In this document: positions 31,761 to 33,666 of the stretch, in pieces | Numbering within the stretch: the first letter of the stretch is position 1 | Layout: every line of letters begins with the position of its first letter | Assembly: GCA_036172345.1 (NCBI GenBank) | Contig: JASFBB010000353.1 | Coordinates: forward strand, 1 to 33,666 | DNA from: NAK82 sp036172345 | GTDB lineage: Bacteria > Chloroflexota > Anaerolineae > 4572-78 > NAK82 | Reading direction: 5' to 3' | DNA: 33,666 nucleotides | Made by a program: the position numbers and the translations under genes | The notes under the pieces: model-generated | The model's database searches: none | Told to the model about the DNA's origin: nothing | Seen by the model: only the letters and a program-made list of their open reading frames with translations

Positions 31761-33173
31761 GTGTGGGTGCAATTCTGGGGTGGGGCGCGATCGGTAACTG
31801 GCACGATGTATATGCTCATGATCAATGGGCGATATGTGCTGGTCGATTGTGGTTTAATGCAAGGTAGGCGCAAAGAAGCGTTCGAGGTTAACCGCAATCT
31901 GCCTTTTCAGGCAGAGGATGTGGACACGGTACTGCTAACCCACGCGCATATTGATCATAGTGGCAATTTGCCGTCGCTGGTGCGCGCCGGCTTTCGTGGG
32001 CATATCTATGCCACTTCAGCAACGCGTGACTTGGCCGGCCTAATGCTGCTGGATTCGGCGCATATCCAGGAACAAGATGTTGCGTATGTGAACAAGCGCC
32101 GTCTGCGTCAAGGCAAGCGCCCCTTTGAACCTCTATACACGCAAGCGGATGTGATGGCCGTATTGCCCCTGTTCCGTTCTGTCGAGTACGGCCGTTCTTT
32201 TGAGGTTGTCCCAGGCCTCGTCGCACAGTTCATCGACGCTGGTCACATTTTGGGATCAGCATCGCTCGTTCTGGACGTCCACGAAAATGGACGTTCATTT
32301 CGCGTGTTGTTCAGCGGCGATATCGGGCGCAAAGGCCTCCCTATCCTGCGCGATCCACAAACAGTGGGCCGGGTGGACTTTCTTGTGATGGAAAGCACCT
32401 ATGGGGATCGTTTCCACGAGACACCAGATCAGGCGAAGGAATCATTGCGTCAAGCCGCTGAGGCGACATACCGGCGCAGAGGCAAATTGCTTATCCCTTG
32501 CTTTGCGGTCGGGCGTACCCAGGAGATCGTCTACCGGCTGAATCAGCTGTGGGAGGAAGGCTTGCTGCCTCATATGGATGTGTTTGTGGACAGTCCTCTG
32601 GCGGCGAATGCCACTGAGGTATTCCGTATGCACCCTGAATGCTTTGACGAGGAAATACTCGACCTGATGCTGCGTGAACACGACCGCGATCCCTTTGGCT
32701 TCAGTCGGCTGCGCTATGTGCGCAGTGTGGAAGCATCTAAAGAATTGAACGCGCTTGCCGAGCCGGCTATCATTATCGCTGCCTCAGGCATGTGCGAGGC
32801 AGGGCGCATCCTGCATCATCTCAAGAACAACATCGAAGATCCGCGCACGATGGTCCTGTTCGTCGGGTTCCAAGCAGAGAACACGTTAGGGCGAAAGCTG
32901 CTGGATGGCCAGGATCCGGTGCCCATTTTAGGAGAACACTTTCATGTAAGGGCGGAGATACGCCGTGCGGATGGTTATAGCGCCCATGCAGATCAAGCGG
33001 AATTGGTGAGCTGGGCACAACGTATTCACTATGCCAGCTCCTTACGGACAGTTTTTCTCGTGCACGGTGAAGAACCAAGTTGCTATGCTCTGGCTCAAGC
33101 ATTGGCCGAACGAATACGTGGGCCTCGTATTGAGATTCCCCGTCGAGGAGATCGATTTGAGCTCCCGCTTTAA
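31761..33173 (+). CDS. MBL-fold beta-CASP RNA-processing hydrolase
   Basis: A 470-residue metallo-beta-lactamase-fold protein of the beta-CASP/CPSF-like group, which cleave RNA. Seen: WGGARSVTGTMYMLMI and VLVDCGLMQGRRKEAFEVN at the N-terminus, the metal-binding HAHIDH at 61-66, a histidine in DAGHILGSASLVLDV, SGDIGRKGLPIL, MESTYGDRFHE, the beta-CASP insert with CFAVGRTQEIVYRLNQL and VDSPLAANATEVF, the ASGMCEAGRILHHLKNN motif, GFQAENTLGRKLLDG, and a C-terminal DGYSAHADQAEL followed by VFLVHGE (RMMBL domain). The start is a GTG at 31761 with AGGAGGT five bases upstream; GTG 31767 is also possible. The rel gene follows nine bases later, so both may respond together to stress. Confidence 0.92.
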   Translation: MWVQFWGGARSVTGTMYMLMINGRYVLVDCGLMQGRRKEAFEVNRNLPFQAEDVDTVLLTHAHIDHSGNLPSLVRAGFRGHIYATSATRDLAGLMLLDSAHIQEQDVAYVNKRRLRQGKRPFEPLYTQADVMAVLPLFRSVEYGRSFEVVPGLVAQFIDAGHILGSASLVLDVHENGRSFRVLFSGDIGRKGLPILRDPQTVGRVDFLVMESTYGDRFHETPDQAKESLRQAAEATYRRRGKLLIPCFAVGRTQEIVYRLNQLWEEGLLPHMDVFVDSPLAANATEVFRMHPECFDEEILDLMLREHDRDPFGFSRLRYVRSVEASKELNALAEPAIIIAASGMCEAGRILHHLKNNIEDPRTMVLFVGFQAENTLGRKLLDGQDPVPILGEHFHVRAEIRRADGYSAHADQAELVSWAQRIHYASSLRTVFLVHGEEPSCYALAQALAERIRGPRIEIPRRGDRFELPL

Positions 33174-33182
33174 GTGTGGGTT

Positions 33183-33666
33183 ATGATTGCTCAAGCGAAC
33201 TCTGATATCTACTACGATACACTGGTAGAAGAGTTAGGCCAAGATCGCCCGGAAGCAGACCGTCTGCTACTACGTCGTGCCTTTAATGTGGCTCGACAGG
33301 CGCATCATGGGCAGCTGCGTGCTTCCGGTGAACCGTATATTACCCACTGCCTTGCCACTGCGTTGATCCTGGCAGATTTGCGTATGGACACCCCGACTCT
33401 AGCCGCTGCACTCCTGCATGATGTAATCGAGGACACCCCCTATACCCAAGCTCAGCTGGAGGCGGATTTTGGTGGCGAAATCGCCCTGCTGGTGGATGGA
33501 GTCACCAAGTTGCGGCACATCGATCATCTTAGCGGTTTAAGTGGCCGAAACGTGCGTGAAGACGCACGAGCGGAGAGTCTACGGAAAATGTTCCTCGCGA
33601 TGGTGGACGATGTCCGCGTGGTGCTCATCAAGCTGGCCGATCGCTTGCACAATATGCGCACACTGG
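33183..33666 (+). CDS. RelA/SpoT-type (p)ppGpp hydrolase/synthetase (partial, 3' end outside window)
   Basis: The first 161 residues of a Rel-type enzyme, cut by the right edge. The visible part is the N-terminal HD hydrolase domain: AFNVARQAHHGQLRASGEPY, a metal-binding histidine in YITHCLATA (H55), the HD pair H79-D80 in ALLHDVIEDT with E83 and D84, DGVTKLRHIDHLSG, and VVLIKLADRLHNMRTL. All hydrolase metal ligands that can be seen are intact, so the enzyme should degrade (p)ppGpp. Synthetase, TGS and ACT domains would lie beyond the window. The start ATG at 33183 is nine bases after the MBL gene, with a weak ribosome-binding site. Confidence 0.95.
   Translation, partial: MIAQANSDIYYDTLVEELGQDRPEADRLLLRRAFNVARQAHHGQLRASGEPYITHCLATALILADLRMDTPTLAAALLHDVIEDTPYTQAQLEADFGGEIALLVDGVTKLRHIDHLSGLSGRNVREDARAESLRKMFLAMVDDVRVVLIKLADRLHNMRTL

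Overview
The window looks like a piece of a moderately GC-rich chromosome from a Gram-positive-like (monoderm) bacterium, most probably a member of the Chloroflexota. This is an inference from gene content: SpoVS and RicT/YaaT-type genes without a sporulation cluster, a VanW/peptidoglycan-binding protein, a small SWIM zinc-finger gene, a class II HMG-CoA reductase, and a GlnE enlarged by ACT domains. I saw no rRNA, tRNA, CRISPR array, transposase or phage gene. Both ends cut through genes: HMG-CoA reductase on the left and a RelA/SpoT enzyme on the right.

Layout. 1-2341 (minus): an RmlC-family sugar epimerase, a SagB-like nitroreductase, a strong terminator-like hairpin, then mvaA. 2427-8582 (plus): a sugar-utilisation block with a LacI regulator, substrate-binding protein, single-domain ABC ATPase, RbsC-type permease and an AraB-type ribulokinase. 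8721-9221 (plus): a well-formed promoter, a leader with a terminator-like hairpin, a small SWIM protein and a strong terminator. 9234-21187 (minus): a nitrogen-assimilation block with GlnE carrying a tandem ACT insert, a candidate structured leader RNA, a stand-alone FMN glutamate-synthase-like protein, GltB and GltD. 21462-25233 (plus): a VanW-family surface protein, DNA polymerase III delta' and RicT/YaaT. 25273-27290 (minus): SpoVS and a MurE-type ligase. 27423-31449 (plus): cysteine desulfurase and MnmA (a tRNA 2-thiolation pair), then four small, mostly membrane-associated proteins including a YtxH protein. 31761-33666 (plus): an MBL/beta-CASP RNase-like protein and the start of a bifunctional Rel enzyme.

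How it fits together. The sugar block reads as import plus phosphorylation of a pentose or pentulose under LacI control, but no araA or araD is present. In the nitrogen block, GltB/GltD make glutamate from glutamine and 2-oxoglutarate, while GlnE would control glutamine synthetase. Its ACT pair resembles the C-terminal sensor of GlnD, so one polypeptide may combine amino-acid sensing and adenylylation. Cysteine desulfurase next to MnmA fits sulfur delivery to tRNA.

The observations I rate highest are the GlnE-ACT fusion, the structured RNA candidate ahead of the FMN glutamate-synthase-like gene, the hairpin inside the SWIM gene leader, and a dispersed inverted-repeat element at 31005-31093 with a matching end at 2402-2416. 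All coordinates, motifs and start choices come from reading the sequence; no database search was possible.
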